Assembly (NCBI GenBank): GCA_039725955.1
Contig: CP091034.1
Location: 248,001 to 312,000 of the forward strand
Direction of reading: 5' to 3'
Length of the DNA: 64,000 nucleotides
Source: Sinorhizobium sp. B11
GTDB taxonomy: Bacteria; Pseudomonadota; Alphaproteobacteria; Rhizobiales; Rhizobiaceae
In this document: positions 16,784 through 26,358 of the stretch, one piece after another
How positions within the stretch are numbered: position 1 is the stretch's first letter
Layout: each line of letters starts with the position of its first letter
Program-made: the position numbers and the translations under genes
The notes under the pieces: model-generated
Databases searched by the model: none
What the model saw: only the letters and a program-made list of their open reading frames with translations
What the model was told of the DNA's origin: nothing

Positions 16784-17902
16784 TTAAACGCGCATCGGCA
16801 TCAGCACATAGAGAGCGTCGTCACCTGCGGTGTCACGCACAAGTGTCGGCGAGCCCGCATCGGCCAGAAGGAAGATTGCCTCGTCTCCGGAAAGCTGCGC
16901 GGTGATATCGAGCAGATATTTGGCGTTGAAGCCGATTTCCATTGGGTCGGTATCATAACCGACTGCGACTTCTTCCGTCGCACTGCCGGAATCCGGATTG
17001 TTGACGGTGAGCAGAAGCTGGCCGTCGGAAAGGGCAAGCTTTACGGCGCGTCCGCGCTCGGAGGAAATGGTCGAAACGCGATCGACGGCCTGGGCGAAGC
17101 TCGTGCAATCGACGCGCATTTCCTTGTCGTTATTGGTGGGAATAACGCGCTGATAGTCTGGGAAAGTTCCGTCGATGAGCTTCGAGGTCATGACGATACC
17201 GCCGATAGTGATGCGGATCTTGGCGTCGGAAACTTCCACGGTGACGACCGCATCAGGCGAGTCGACGAGCTTCTGCAGTTCGCCGACCGTCTTGCGCGGA
17301 ATGATGATGCCCGGCATGCCTTCAGAGCCCGAGGGCGCATCGACATCGGCGCGCGCCAGACGATGACCGTCGGTGGCGACAGCACGGAGCTTCAGATCGC
17401 CGCCGCTCTCGATCGTGTGGAAGAAGATGCCGTTCAGATAGTAGCGTGTTTCTTCGGTCGAGATCGCAAACTGCGTGCGGTCGATCAGCATCTTCAGGTC
17501 GCTTGCCTTCAGCTTGAAGGAATGCGTGAAAGTGCCGGCGGTCAGGTCGGGGAAGTCGGATTCCGGCAGGCACTGCAGCGAGAATTTCGAGCGGCCAGAC
17601 TGAACGTTCATCGAGCCGCCATCCTGGGTGGTGGCAAGCAGGACCTCTGCGCCATCGGGAAGCTTGCGGACGATGTCGTAAAGAAGATGGGCCGGAACGG
17701 TGGTGGCACCCGCCTGCTCGACATTGGCAGGTGTGGCTTCGGTAATTTCCAGATCGAGATCGGTTGCCTTCATGTCGAGGCTCTGACCATCTGCTTTCAG
17801 CAGCACGTTGGACAGGATCGGGATCGTGTTGCGGCGTTCGACCACGCGGTGGACGTGGTTCAGCGACTTCAAAAGGTTTGACCGCTCAATAGTAATACGC
17901 AT
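16784..17902 (-). CDS. dnaN: DNA polymerase III beta sliding clamp
   Basis: 372 residues, the standard length, with three repeated clamp domains. MRITIERSNLLKSLNHVHRVVERRNTIPILSNVLL at the start (broken here as first and later parts of the same segment) and the C-terminal LYVLMPMRV are characteristic. As a dimer it encircles DNA and tethers polymerase III. As in other rhizobia, dnaN is not next to dnaA, which here is 46 kb away at the right edge. It is divergent from rsmI, with about 245 bp between the starts. Confidence 0.97.
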   Translation of the reverse strand: MRITIERSNLLKSLNHVHRVVERRNTIPILSNVLLKADGQSLDMKATDLDLEITEATPANVEQAGATTVPAHLLYDIVRKLPDGAEVLLATTQDGGSMNVQSGRSKFSLQCLPESDFPDLTAGTFTHSFKLKASDLKMLIDRTQFAISTEETRYYLNGIFFHTIESGGDLKLRAVATDGHRLARADVDAPSGSEGMPGIIIPRKTVGELQKLVDSPDAVVTVEVSDAKIRITIGGIVMTSKLIDGTFPDYQRVIPTNNDKEMRVDCTSFAQAVDRVSTISSERGRAVKLALSDGQLLLTVNNPDSGSATEEVAVGYDTDPMEIGFNAKYLLDITAQLSGDEAIFLLADAGSPTLVRDTAGDDALYVLMPMRV

Positions 17903-18147
17903 GGGATGCTACCGCTTTCGACCTTTATTGCCCGGGCGCAAAAAGCGCCGCGTCACTGTTTCCCCTTCGGGAGAGGGGAGTGGACGGGCAAAATGGCAGA
18001 ACTTTGCCAGCGATTGCAAGAGGCATGGCCGTCCACTAGCTCGCAAATGCCGTTTTGCAGCGCAATGCTCACAGAAATTGCTGCTCTTGTCGAAGCAGCA
18101 CCGCTCGCCCATAAAGGCAAGAGGCTGGCGGGACGAAAGCGAGTGAC

Positions 18148-19062
18148 ATGACGGAAGAGGTGAGAGCGGAAACCGGCGCCCGACGCGGCTTTCGCCTGCA
18201 TAATATTGCGGTGCCGGCACGCCCGCTCGAACCGGCCCTCTATCTTGTCGCCACGCCGATCGGCAATCTGGGCGACATTACGCTGCGGGCACTGGAAACG
18301 CTTGCCGGTGCCGACGTCCTGGCCTGCGAGGACACACGCGTTACCCGCGTCCTGCTTGATCGCTACGGCATCCAGAACCGGCCTTTCGCTTATCATGAAC
18401 ATAATGCCGATGAGGCAGGGCCGAGGCTCCTTCAGGCGCTCGACGCGGGCAAGTCGGTGGCGCTTGTTTCCGATGCCGGCACGCCGCTTGTATCTGATCC
18501 CGGTTATCGTCTTGCGCAGCAGGCGATCGAGGCAGGTTACCGCGTTATCCCCATTCCCGGCGCTTCGGCGCCGCTTGCTGCCCTCGTCGGTTCAGGCCTG
18601 CCAAACGACGCCTTTCTTTTTGCGGGCTTCCTGCCGACCAAGGACAAGGCTCGCCGAGACCGTCTCGCGGAATTCGCAAACGCACCGGCGACACTGATCT
18701 TTTTTGAATCGCCCCACCGCATCGGTGCGACGCTGTTTGCCGCAGCCGATGTGCTTGGCGGTGCGCGTCAGGCGTCTGTATGCCGCGAACTGACGAAGAC
18801 CTACGAGGAGTTCCGCCGCGGCACGCTTTCCGATCTTGCGGTCCACTATGAAGAGCATGACAATGTGAAGGGCGAGATCGTGCTGGTGATCGGCCCGCCG
18901 AAAGAGCAGCCCGCCACCGAAGCCGATGTCGACGCGATTCTCACCGATCTCGCGAAATCCCTACCAACGGCCAAGGCCGCGACTGAGGCTGCCCGCTTGA
19001 CCGGCCTGCCACGCAAGGTGCTCTACCAGAAGCTTCTCGATATGAAGGCGGCGAATGGCTGA
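18148..19062 (+). CDS. rsmI: 16S rRNA (cytidine(1402)-2'-O)-methyltransferase RsmI
   Basis: 304 residues of the tetrapyrrole methylase fold. YLVATPIGNLGDITLRALE, ACEDTRVT, VSDAGTPLVSDPG and FFESPHRI are RsmI family marks. It methylates the ribose of C1402 in the ribosomal P site. Its 3' end overlaps the YraN gene by 8 bp, a pairing widespread in proteobacteria. The often present upstream LpoA-like gene is absent here. Confidence 0.95.
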   Translation: MTEEVRAETGARRGFRLHNIAVPARPLEPALYLVATPIGNLGDITLRALETLAGADVLACEDTRVTRVLLDRYGIQNRPFAYHEHNADEAGPRLLQALDAGKSVALVSDAGTPLVSDPGYRLAQQAIEAGYRVIPIPGASAPLAALVGSGLPNDAFLFAGFLPTKDKARRDRLAEFANAPATLIFFESPHRIGATLFAAADVLGGARQASVCRELTKTYEEFRRGTLSDLAVHYEEHDNVKGEIVLVIGPPKEQPATEADVDAILTDLAKSLPTAKAATEAARLTGLPRKVLYQKLLDMKAANG

Positions 19063-19423
19063 CGGCGAAGCGACGCTCCGCAGGAGAAAGGCGCTGCGCC
19101 GGGGCTCGGCCGCGGAATATATTGCCGCCGTTTTCCTGATGCTGAAAGGCTATCGCATCCTTGCCATGCGCTACAAAACGAAGCTCGGCGAGATCGACAT
19201 CATTGCCCGAAAGAGGGACCTGGCCGTCTTCGTCGAGGTCAAGGCGCGCGCCGACGAAACAGGTGCGATAGATGCCGTCTCCTACACGTCACAAAATCGG
19301 ATCCGGGCTGCAAGCGATCTCTGGCTGGCCCGTCAGCGCGATTACGCGCGGCTATCGCAGCGGTACGATATCGTTGCGATAGTGCCCGGGAAACTGCCTC
19401 GTCATTTCCCGGATGCCTTCTGA
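19055..19423 (+). CDS. YraN family (UPF0102) endonuclease-like protein
   Basis: 122 residues of the YraN/UPF0102 family, which has a restriction-endonuclease-like core: GxxxAEYIAA, GYRILAMRYKTKLGEIDIIARK and FVEVKAR are visible, with the Asp and E-x-K typical of the PD-(D/E)xK fold. The precise role is unknown; a nucleic acid processing role is inferred. It overlaps rsmI by 8 bp and is co-translated. Confidence 0.9.
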   Translation: MADGEATLRRRKALRRGSAAEYIAAVFLMLKGYRILAMRYKTKLGEIDIIARKRDLAVFVEVKARADETGAIDAVSYTSQNRIRAASDLWLARQRDYARLSQRYDIVAIVPGKLPRHFPDAF

Positions 19424-19578
19424 TCTCTCGCCGAGTTTGTTCTGGCGGCAGTGACGGTATCCGCAAGTCGTCGGCGACGAGCAAGCTTTCATTAAAATTT
19501 TAGCGCCTGCTTGAACGGCCCTTTACGACTCTTTTGTTATCCACGGCTGAGCTAGGGGTAGCAAATTGGGGGTTATGC

Positions 19579-20082
19579 ATGGCCTGGAAGATGATGCTTG
19601 CGACAGCCGTCGCCATGGCGGCGCGGTCCGTGCCTTATGCGGCGCTGAAACCATCGGGGAAAATATTCATCGCTCACGCAAGCGATGGCTTGGTTCTGAA
19701 ACCGACGCCGATCAATCCGGACTGGATCATCAGCGGAAACCCGCAGGCACGCACGGCAGAACACTCCCGCGGCCATGACGAGGCGTCGCTGACGGCGATC
19801 TGGGATTGCACATCGGGTGAATTCCGCTGGCGTTTCGGCTGGGACGAAACGGTCATGATCCTCGAAGGCGAGGTGCATGTCACCACCGAAGACGGAACGG
19901 AACGCACGCTGAAGGCCGGTGACGTCGCCTTCTTTGCCGGTGGCACCTGGGCCAACTGGAGGGTCGACAACTACGTCCGCAAGGTCGCCTTCCTGCGCAA
20001 GCCCTTCCCGAAGCCGCTTGCCATCGCCTACCGCCTGCGCAACCTGTTGCGCAACAGCGGTGGCACCGGTATCGCGGCCTGA
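19579..20082 (+). CDS. Cupin (DUF861-type) domain protein
   Basis: 167 residues from ATG 19579 (GGGGGTTATGC upstream); a TTG 45 bp upstream is less likely. The second half is a small cupin barrel: WDCTSGEFRWRFGWDETVMILEG carries the D-x-E-x-V/M-I-L-E-G pattern of the (S)-ureidoglycine aminohydrolase/EutQ-like cupin group, followed by LKAGDVAFFAGG. The N-terminal 40 residues are hydrophobic and not part of the cupin. The function is not known. It lies between yraN and gshB on the same strand. Confidence 0.8.
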   Translation: MAWKMMLATAVAMAARSVPYAALKPSGKIFIAHASDGLVLKPTPINPDWIISGNPQARTAEHSRGHDEASLTAIWDCTSGEFRWRFGWDETVMILEGEVHVTTEDGTERTLKAGDVAFFAGGTWANWRVDNYVRKVAFLRKPFPKPLAIAYRLRNLLRNSGGTGIAA

Positions 20083-20178
20083 ATATTGCGCATTCCGAAA
20101 CGTCCGAAGCCATTGATTGCCGTTGCGTTTGATGCCTGACCGACCTACATCTGGGCGGCATCAGCTCAAGGGACCGAA

Positions 20179-21126
20179 ATGGCCAAGATCAAGAACGTAG
20201 CGGTCCAGATGGACCATGTCTCCGGCATCAACATCGCGGGCGATTCCACCTTCGCCATGAGCATCGAGGCGCAGGCGCGTGGCTACAAGCTCTTTCATTA
20301 CACGCCTGATCGACTGAGCTTCCGCGACGGCAAGCTTTATGCCTCCGTCGAGCCGATGGTGTTGCGCGACGTCAAGGGTGACCATTATGAGCTTGGTGCG
20401 CCCGAACGCGTCGACCTCTCGACCATGGATGTCGTCCTGCTGCGCCAGGATCCGCCTTTCGACATGGCCTACATCACCTCGACGCATCTTTTGGAGCGCA
20501 TCCATCCGAAGACGCTTGTCGTCAATGATCCGGCCTGGGTGCGCAACTCACCCGAAAAGATCTTCGTCACGGAATTTTCCGACCTCATGCCGAAGACGCT
20601 GATTACCAAGGATCCCGCTGAGATCCGCCGCTTCCGCGACGAGTTGGGCGATATCATCCTGAAGCCGCTCTACGGCAATGGCGGCGCAGGCGTCTTCCAT
20701 TCCACCAAGGATGACCGCAACCTGTCCTCGCTGCTCGAAATGTTCGGCCAGCTCTTCCGCGAGCCCTTCATCGCCCAGCAGTACCTGCCCGACGTGCGCA
20801 AGGGCGACAAGCGCATCATCCTCGTCGATGGTGAATTTGCCGGCGCCATCAATCGTGTTCCCGCCGAGCATGACAGCCGCTCCAACATGCATGTCGGCGG
20901 CCGTGCTGAGCCGGCAGAACTGACGACGCGCGAAAAGGAAATCTGCGACCGCATCGGCCCGGCCCTGCGCGAACGCGGCTTCCTGCTCGTCGGCATAGAT
21001 GTCATCGGCGACTACATGACCGAAATCAACGTGACCTCGCCAACTGGCATTCGCGAAGTAAAGAAGTTCGGCGGCGCCGATATCGCAAGCCTTTTGTGGG
21101 ATGCTATCGAGCGCAAGCGCGGCTAA
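20179..21126 (+). CDS. gshB: Glutathione synthetase
   Basis: 315 residues, ATP-grasp fold. It joins gamma-glutamylcysteine and glycine with [24 protein letters not shown] at the start (substrate region), [13 protein letters not shown] (ATP-binding loop), and [12 protein letters not shown] near the C-terminus are standard GshB motifs. The start follows AAGGGACC. It stands between the cupin and the ComM-like gene and probably has its own promoter. Confidence 0.96.
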   Translation: MAKIKNVAVQMDHVSGINIAGDSTFAMSIEAQARGYKLFHYTPDRLSFRDGKLYASVEPMVLRDVKGDHYELGAPERVDLSTMDVVLLRQDPPFDMAYITSTHLLERIHPKTLVVNDPAWVRNSPEKIFVTEFSDLMPKTLITKDPAEIRRFRDELGDIILKPLYGNGGAGVFHSTKDDRNLSSLLEMFGQLFREPFIAQQYLPDVRKGDKRIILVDGEFAGAINRVPAEHDSRSNMHVGGRAEPAELTTREKEICDRIGPALRERGFLLVGIDVIGDYMTEINVTSPTGIREVKKFGGADIASLLWDAIERKRG

Positions 21127-21331
21127 AGCAAAGCCAGGAATACTTCCGGACTACAAAAAGTGTTCTTGTCGTTCCGCCTTTGATCGCCTCCGTTCCAGGA
21201 TTGCAACCCGCTGCAATTCGATTGCAGCGGATAGCTGAATTCGTTCGCTTATCGTTCTTGTTTTATTCCGGCTTCCATGCCAGATTGTGACCGCCTTCAT
21301 AGGTTGGGTATCGGGGTCACGAGGCAGGGGC

Positions 21332-22864
21332 ATGGTCGCGCGCGTCAGTACGGTTGCATTTCAGGGCATTGAAGGTGTTCCGGTCGAGGTCCAGGTCATG
21401 GTCGCTCCCGGCAAGATGGGGATCCAGATCGTCGGGCTTCCTGACAAGGCGGTGGCAGAAAGCCGCGAGCGGGTACAGGCAGCCCTGCACGCTTCTGGCC
21501 TGGCGTTGCCGTCCAAGCGCGTGACGGTCAACCTTGCGCCTGCCGACCTTCCCAAGGAGGGCAGCCATTTCGATCTCCCCATCGCACTTGGACTAATGGC
21601 TGCACTCGGCGCAATTCCTGCGGATGCCTTGTCCGATTACGTCGTCGTCGGCGAACTCAACCTCGACGGTACGATCGCCGCGATCGCCGGCGCTCTGCCG
21701 GCCGCCATCGGCGCCAACGCGACGGGCAAAGGGCTGATCTGCCCTGCCGAAAGCGGAGCGGAAGCCGCCTGGGCCGGTTCGGACGTCGATATCCTGGCGC
21801 CGCGCAGCCTGATAGCACTCGCCAATCATTTCCGCGGTACGCAGATCCTGTCGCGCCCGGAACCATCCATTCGTCCGAATGCCGCTAATCTGCCCGATCT
21901 CGCCGAAATCAAGGGCCAGGAAAGCGCCAAGCGGGCCCTGGAAGTGGCCGCTGCCGGCGGCCATAACCTCATCATGGTCGGGCCGCCCGGTTCCGGCAAG
22001 TCGATGCTGGCGTCCAGGCTGCCGTCCATCCTGCCGCCGCTCTCGGCGGCCGAATTGCTGGAAGTCTCGATGATCCACTCCATCGCCGGTCAGCTCTCCG
22101 GGGGCAAGCTCTCCGACCGGCGGCCATTTCGCACGCCGCATCATTCGGCGACGATGGCAGCCCTCATTGGCGGCGGCCTGCGCGCCCGGCCGGGCGAAGC
22201 CTCGCTTGCCCATCACGGCGTGCTTTTCCTCGATGAATTCCCGGAATTTGCACCACAGGTGCTCGATGCCCTGCGCCAGCCGCTGGAAAGCGGCGAATGC
22301 GTCATCGCGCGGGCCAATCACCGCGTCTCCTATCCCGCGCGGATCCAGCTCGTCGCGGCCATGAATCCGTGCCGTTGCGGTATGGCGGGTGAACCCGGCC
22401 ATACCTGCGCCCGCGGGCCGCGCTGCATGACGGACTATCAAGCCCGCATTTCCGGTCCGCTGATGGACCGTATCGATATCCGCATCGACGTGCCGGCGGT
22501 CTCTGCGGCCGATCTTATCCGGCCGACGGCAGCCGAAGCGAGCGCCGATGTTGTCCGGCGCGTGGCCCGCGCCCGTGATATCCAGCGCGAACGGTATGCT
22601 TCTGCAGGCGCAAGAGGTATTTCGACCAATGCCGGCTGCTCTACTTCGATGATCGAGAAATTTGCTGAGCCGGATGCGGCCGGATTGCAGCTGTTGCGCG
22701 ATGCCGCGGACAAGATGAAGTTCTCGGCGCGGGGTTATCATCGCGTCCTGAAGGTCGCTCGCACGCTCGCAGATCTCGACGGCAAGGATACGGTTGGCCG
22801 TATCCATCTGGCAGAGGCGATCTCCTATCGCGTCGCGGGCGAAAGGCTGACCGCCGCTGCATAA
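21332..22864 (+). CDS. YifB/ComM family Mg-chelatase-like AAA+ ATPase
   Basis: 510 residues from ATG 21332 (GAGGCAGGGG upstream). The N-terminal domain resembles the Lon-type S5 fold (VEVQVMVAPGKMGIQIVGLP). The central AAA+ domain has Walker A GPPGSGKS (about residue 217), LFLDEFPEF as Walker B, and a Cys-rich insert NPCRCGMAGEPGHTC. ComM proteins promote branch migration during natural transformation and recombination. In rhizobia the role is untested. A 205-bp spacer separates it from gshB. Confidence 0.92.
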   Translation: MVARVSTVAFQGIEGVPVEVQVMVAPGKMGIQIVGLPDKAVAESRERVQAALHASGLALPSKRVTVNLAPADLPKEGSHFDLPIALGLMAALGAIPADALSDYVVVGELNLDGTIAAIAGALPAAIGANATGKGLICPAESGAEAAWAGSDVDILAPRSLIALANHFRGTQILSRPEPSIRPNAANLPDLAEIKGQESAKRALEVAAAGGHNLIMVGPPGSGKSMLASRLPSILPPLSAAELLEVSMIHSIAGQLSGGKLSDRRPFRTPHHSATMAALIGGGLRARPGEASLAHHGVLFLDEFPEFAPQVLDALRQPLESGECVIARANHRVSYPARIQLVAAMNPCRCGMAGEPGHTCARGPRCMTDYQARISGPLMDRIDIRIDVPAVSAADLIRPTAAEASADVVRRVARARDIQRERYASAGARGISTNAGCSTSMIEKFAEPDAAGLQLLRDAADKMKFSARGYHRVLKVARTLADLDGKDTVGRIHLAEAISYRVAGERLTAAA

Positions 22865-23291
22865 AATGACCGGTATGTGAGAGACAAGATCCCGGTGTGG
22901 ATGAAGACAGGGCCAGGCTCGAGCTCGCCATTGCTGGTGCGATCTGTTTTACGCTGGACACATCCGCACGATGTGATCTGGCCTTGGGAACCGCAGAGAT
23001 GCGGCAAGCCAAAACCGTAGCAGCGAACGACGCAATTCAAGATGTTGGCGAGGTCAGATGCAGTGCCGAGGCAGTTGGCATAACCTGAAAGAATAGGCTC
23101 GCAGCTTCTTCCCGCCTCAAGAGCAGCCAGGTTGCGGTGTATGAAATAAGCAAGCGTTTCCATATGCTTGTCGAAAATCCTGATCGAGTTGGGAATAACT
23201 GTGCTTCGCCCACGATCTAGTTCGTCAGCGAGAGCGTGGATGATTTACTGCTTTCGCCACTCGAAACGCCATCAAGGAGGGGAGGTATGCC
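22865..23291. other. Region without a confident gene, downstream of the ComM-like gene
   Basis: In 427 bp no gene can be firmly called. A leftward open frame of 112 codons (23163 to 22825) starts METLAYFIHRNLAALEAGRS but lacks a ribosome binding site and overlaps the end of the ComM-like gene. Its Cys-containing first half could be a small protein or a decayed one. The right end carries the strong ribosome binding site of the next gene. Confidence 0.4.
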
Positions 23292-23651
23292 ATGTCACTT
23301 CGCGTCGTCCCGGGATCGGCTGCTGTGGCCGCGTTTAGCCTGTCGCCGAAGCCTGAATTCGTTACCCCGGCACTTGCTGGGACAATCGGGGAACCAACGG
23401 CTGGTTTCTACAAAAATGTATCGAGGTCACGGCGATCTATGAGGGCATCTGAGCAGGCGAATATCTCGGCGAGTTCTGTGTCGCGGCCGGATAATGCAGC
23501 CAAGGCCGAGGAGCAGGTGTCCGCGCTGAAACAGCTTTGCGCTGGTGCTTGCGAAGAGTTCGAAGGCCTGCGGGCGGTAATAGCCGCAAGGACGGACAAC
23601 CGAGGAACCGGCGGAATACAGGCGGTTGTCAATGAAAGGGGCTGGCCTTGA
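23292..23651 (+). CDS. Hypothetical protein (119 residues), small-gene pocket
   Basis: The start ATG 23292 has an unusually strong ribosome binding site (AAGGAGGGGAGGT, 5-nt spacing), which is the best evidence that it is translated. The protein is hydrophilic after a mildly hydrophobic start and rich in Ala, Ser, Arg and Glu; residues 60-95 are likely helical. No family is recognised. Its stop TGA overlaps the TTG start of the next gene, so the two are coupled. Confidence 0.5.
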   Translation: MSLRVVPGSAAVAAFSLSPKPEFVTPALAGTIGEPTAGFYKNVSRSRRSMRASEQANISASSVSRPDNAAKAEEQVSALKQLCAGACEEFEGLRAVIAARTDNRGTGGIQAVVNERGWP

Positions 23652-23893
23652 TTAAGAGCACTGATCTGACAATATCCGAATGCCTTCGCGATCCTCTTAT
23701 TGCCGTGCTGATGCATGCCGACGGCGTGAAACTAGAAGACTTCAGGCAATTGCTTGAGGCGGCGGCCCGCAACTGGCAGTCTAAGCTGGATAATTGTCTG
23801 AATACAGGTGCGAGGGGCTGGTCAACGGAAATGCATACCCCTTTGCAACGAACGGGGGACGCCGTTTCCCTCATTGGCACGGCAGATGTTTGA
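23648..23893 (+). CDS. Small hypothetical protein (81 residues), coupled to the previous gene
   Basis: Starts at TTG 23648 within TTGA, overlapping the stop of the preceding gene. The segment ISECLRDPLIAVLMHADGVKLEDFRQLLEAAA is typical of a family of short rhizobial proteins of unknown function in which D-P-L-I-x-x-V/L-M-x-A-D-G-V is conserved. It is presumably a helical cytoplasmic protein. The family is recalled from general pattern only, so confidence is moderate. Confidence 0.55.
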   Translation: MIKSTDLTISECLRDPLIAVLMHADGVKLEDFRQLLEAAARNWQSKLDNCLNTGARGWSTEMHTPLQRTGDAVSLIGTADV

Positions 23894-24015
23894 TGATCAT
23901 GTTTGGTCATTCTCGATCCGGACCACGTCCGGAAACCACGCGCCGTTCTTGCCCTATGAATTGAACGTAGAATTGTCAGATACCATCATAGCCTCTCCTG
24001 TGGAGTTCAGACGCA

Positions 24016-24330
24016 ATGAAGTGGGACACGTCAAAAAGATTCGAGCCGATAGTTCTCGTTTTTGCAGAAAGGAGAGAGCGCAGGGTCGTCCGTACAGCTC
24101 GCGAGGCGGCCGAAGTATTGCTGAGGGAATGGCCGACCGAGGAGGGAGAGGAATTCCTGGTGGCGGTGAAAACCTGTTTGGACGTCATTACCGGAAAGAC
24201 CGAACCCGAAAAGCTGCACCAGGCGATTGTCCGTGCAGCATATGAAGCTGGCATTGCGGCGATCACCACTGATCATCGGCTGGGTGTCGTGAGGATGTAT
24301 CCGCGACCGCACATCGCGTCGGTAATGTAA
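24016..24330 (+). CDS. DUF982 family protein
   Basis: 104 residues. The order FEPIVLVFAERRERRVVRTAREAAEVLLREWPTEEG (given here as one recognisable block in short parts: PIVLVF, RTAREAAEVLL, EWP) followed by CLDVITG and AAYEAGI matches DUF982, a small family largely confined to Rhizobiales and often in multiple copies. The function is unknown. A GGAG lies 11 nt before the start. It ends just before a hairpin shared with cysK. Confidence 0.8.
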   Translation: MKWDTSKRFEPIVLVFAERRERRVVRTAREAAEVLLREWPTEEGEEFLVAVKTCLDVITGKTEPEKLHQAIVRAAYEAGIAAITTDHRLGVVRMYPRPHIASVM

Positions 24331-24351
24331 GGCTGACACCGGCAGCATGAT

Positions 24352-24373
24352 AAAAGGGGCGCCGAAGCGCCCC
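24352..24373 (-). terminator. Terminator after cysK (perfect 7-bp stem)
   Basis: On the minus strand GGGGCGC-TTCG-GCGCCCC is followed by TTTTAT. The stem spans 24356-24373. It lies between the convergent DUF982 gene and cysK. In the plus direction the trailing T-run is missing, so it mainly serves cysK. Confidence 0.85.
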
Positions 24374-24404
24374 ACGAACGGAGACACGAAGTGCCGAAAT
24401 CCAA

Positions 24405-25367
24405 TCAGCTTCCAAGACCTTCGAACAACGCCGTCGAAAGATAGCGCTCAGCGAAGGATGGAATGATCACGACTATGTTCTTTCCGGCATTTTCCGGACG
24501 ACGACCCACTTCGATCGCCGCCGTCAATGCCGCACCCGAGGAGATGCCGACCGGCACGCCTTCGAGCCTGGCGACGAGCCGAGCCTGCTGAAAAGCGTCG
24601 TCATTGCTGACGGTAACCACCTCGTCATAGATGCTGGTGTCGAGGATTTTGGGCGCGAAACCGGCTCCGATGCCCTGGATCTTGTGCGGGCCAGGCGTGC
24701 CGCCTGAAAGGATCGGTGAATCGGTCGGCTCGACGGCCACGACCCGAATATCCGGCTTGCGGCTCTTCAGCACCTGGCCAACGCCAGTGATCGTGCCACC
24801 GGTGCCGATACCGGCCACGAAGATATCGACGTTGCCGTCGGTGTCGTTCCAGATTTCCTCCGCCGTCGTCTTGCGGTGGATTTCCGGGTTGGCGGGATTT
24901 TCGAATTGTTGCGGAATAACAGCGTCGGGCAGCGAGGCGGCGAGCTCCTCGGCCTTGGCGATCGCCCCCTTCATTCCCTTCGCCCCCTCGGTCAGCACCA
25001 GCTCCGCGCCGAGCAGCGCCAGCATCTTTCGGCGCTCGACGGACATGGTTTCCGGCATGGTCAGGATCAGCCGGTAACCCTTGGCAGCGGCAGCAAAAGC
25101 GAGCGCGATACCGGTATTGCCCGAAGTCGGCTCGATCAGCACGGTCTTGCCGGGCGAGATCTTGCCCTGCGTTTCCAGGCTCTCGATCATGGCGACGCCA
25201 ATACGATCCTTCACCGAGGCGATCGGATTGAAGAACTCGAGCTTTGCCAGAATGTTCGCCACGACGCCCTTCTCCTTGGCGATCTTGTCGAGGCGAACGA
25301 GCGGCGTGTCGCCGATTGTATCGGTAATGGAGGAATAGATGCGGCCGCGGCCCGGTTTGTGCGACAT
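24405..25367 (-). CDS. cysK: Cysteine synthase A (O-acetylserine sulfhydrylase)
   Basis: 320 residues, PLP-dependent. It makes cysteine from O-acetylserine and sulfide. The PLP lysine is in [11 protein letters not shown] (K53), EPTSGNTGI binds the substrate, GTGGTITG binds the PLP phosphate, and GISSGAA is near the C-terminus. The start follows AAAGGGAGAG. It is a single leftward gene with its own terminator. CysM is less likely given the overall CysK-type motifs. Confidence 0.94.
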   Translation of the reverse strand: MSHKPGRGRIYSSITDTIGDTPLVRLDKIAKEKGVVANILAKLEFFNPIASVKDRIGVAMIESLETQGKISPGKTVLIEPTSGNTGIALAFAAAAKGYRLILTMPETMSVERRKMLALLGAELVLTEGAKGMKGAIAKAEELAASLPDAVIPQQFENPANPEIHRKTTAEEIWNDTDGNVDIFVAGIGTGGTITGVGQVLKSRKPDIRVVAVEPTDSPILSGGTPGPHKIQGIGAGFAPKILDTSIYDEVVTVSNDDAFQQARLVARLEGVPVGISSGAALTAAIEVGRRPENAGKNIVVIIPSFAERYLSTALFEGLGS

Positions 25368-25509
25368 GGTGCTCTCCCTTTGAAATCCATATTGAAATCT
25401 GGGGAGAGAATAGGGTCAAAGTGGCGGTGAGACCAGAGTGGCTTCACCCGTCGGCCGTGCAAGCCAGAGAAAAAATCCTTTGAAAACCGTTCGTTGTCGA
25501 ATGTTTATT

Positions 25510-26127
25510 TCAGGCGGCACGCGTTGCGATGAAGGCTGCCGTGCCCGCCAGGATGCTGGCTGCGACGCGGTTCAGGGCCTGCAACGCGCGCGGCTGCTTC
25601 AGCATCGTGCGGGCGCGCGATGCGAGAAGCATGTAGGGAATGAGCACGATCATCAGTACGACGAAGGTGACGGCAAGCAGCATGAGATAATCGCGCATTC
25701 CGATACTGTTGAGATCGATGAGGGTCGGCACCAGCGCCACATAGAAGAGCATGGTCTTCGGATTGCCGAGTGTCACCAGCAGACCAGACAGGAACGACAT
25801 GCCGGCGCTGCTGGATTTTTTCGCGGCAATATCCTGCGGCAGCAGGCCGGCGGTCCAGAGCTTCCATGCGATATAGCCAAGATAGAGCGCGCCAGCGATC
25901 TTGATGACGAGGAAGATCTCGGTGAAGGTCTGCGCCACGAAGGCAAGGCCAAGGATAACGGCGGTCAGGTAGCTCATATCGCCGAGCACGAGACCGAGAC
26001 CCATGAAGAAGGTTTCGCGGAAGTTCGAACCAAGGGCGCGCGCCACGATTGCCGTGATCCCCGGGCCGGGAATGGCGGCGGCGATGAACAAGGCGCCAGC
26101 ATAGGCGATCAGGGCGGTAAGGCTCAT
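25510..26127 (-). CDS. LysE/RhtB family amino acid exporter
   Basis: 205 residues from ATG 26127; a start 48 bp upstream would add a charged tail not expected in this family. Six hydrophobic segments fit LysE/RhtB exporters, with the N-terminal PGPGITAIVARAL signature and GNPKTMLFY in the middle. It probably exports an amino acid or derivative across the inner membrane; substrate unknown. Single leftward gene, divergent from dps. Confidence 0.85.
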   Translation of the reverse strand: MSLTALIAYAGALFIAAAIPGPGITAIVARALGSNFRETFFMGLGLVLGDMSYLTAVILGLAFVAQTFTEIFLVIKIAGALYLGYIAWKLWTAGLLPQDIAAKKSSSAGMSFLSGLLVTLGNPKTMLFYVALVPTLIDLNSIGMRDYLMLLAVTFVVLMIVLIPYMLLASRARTMLKQPRALQALNRVAASILAGTAAFIATRAA

Positions 26128-26358
26128 CTTTGGATCCAGGAGATTGCGTCGTCTTTCTATAGGCGCATGAGGCATGCTCCATCAATCGCCGGGCGCTGAT
26201 CTGTCCATAACCATAAAGAATAGGTCGGCTGAACCATGATCTACTTGGAAACGAAATCCGCCTTGCTATTTTCCCCTTGCAAGCGGCCGCAGACACGGCC
26301 CGCCGAGGCTTTCCCCAGTCGTCGGCGCAGAAGGTTTTCATCACCAAGGAGAGAATGC

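Noticed and set aside
19537..19545. TTATCCACG, one base from the DnaA box consensus
   Set aside because: A single site with no cluster of boxes or AT-rich unwinding region nearby; not enough to call an origin.
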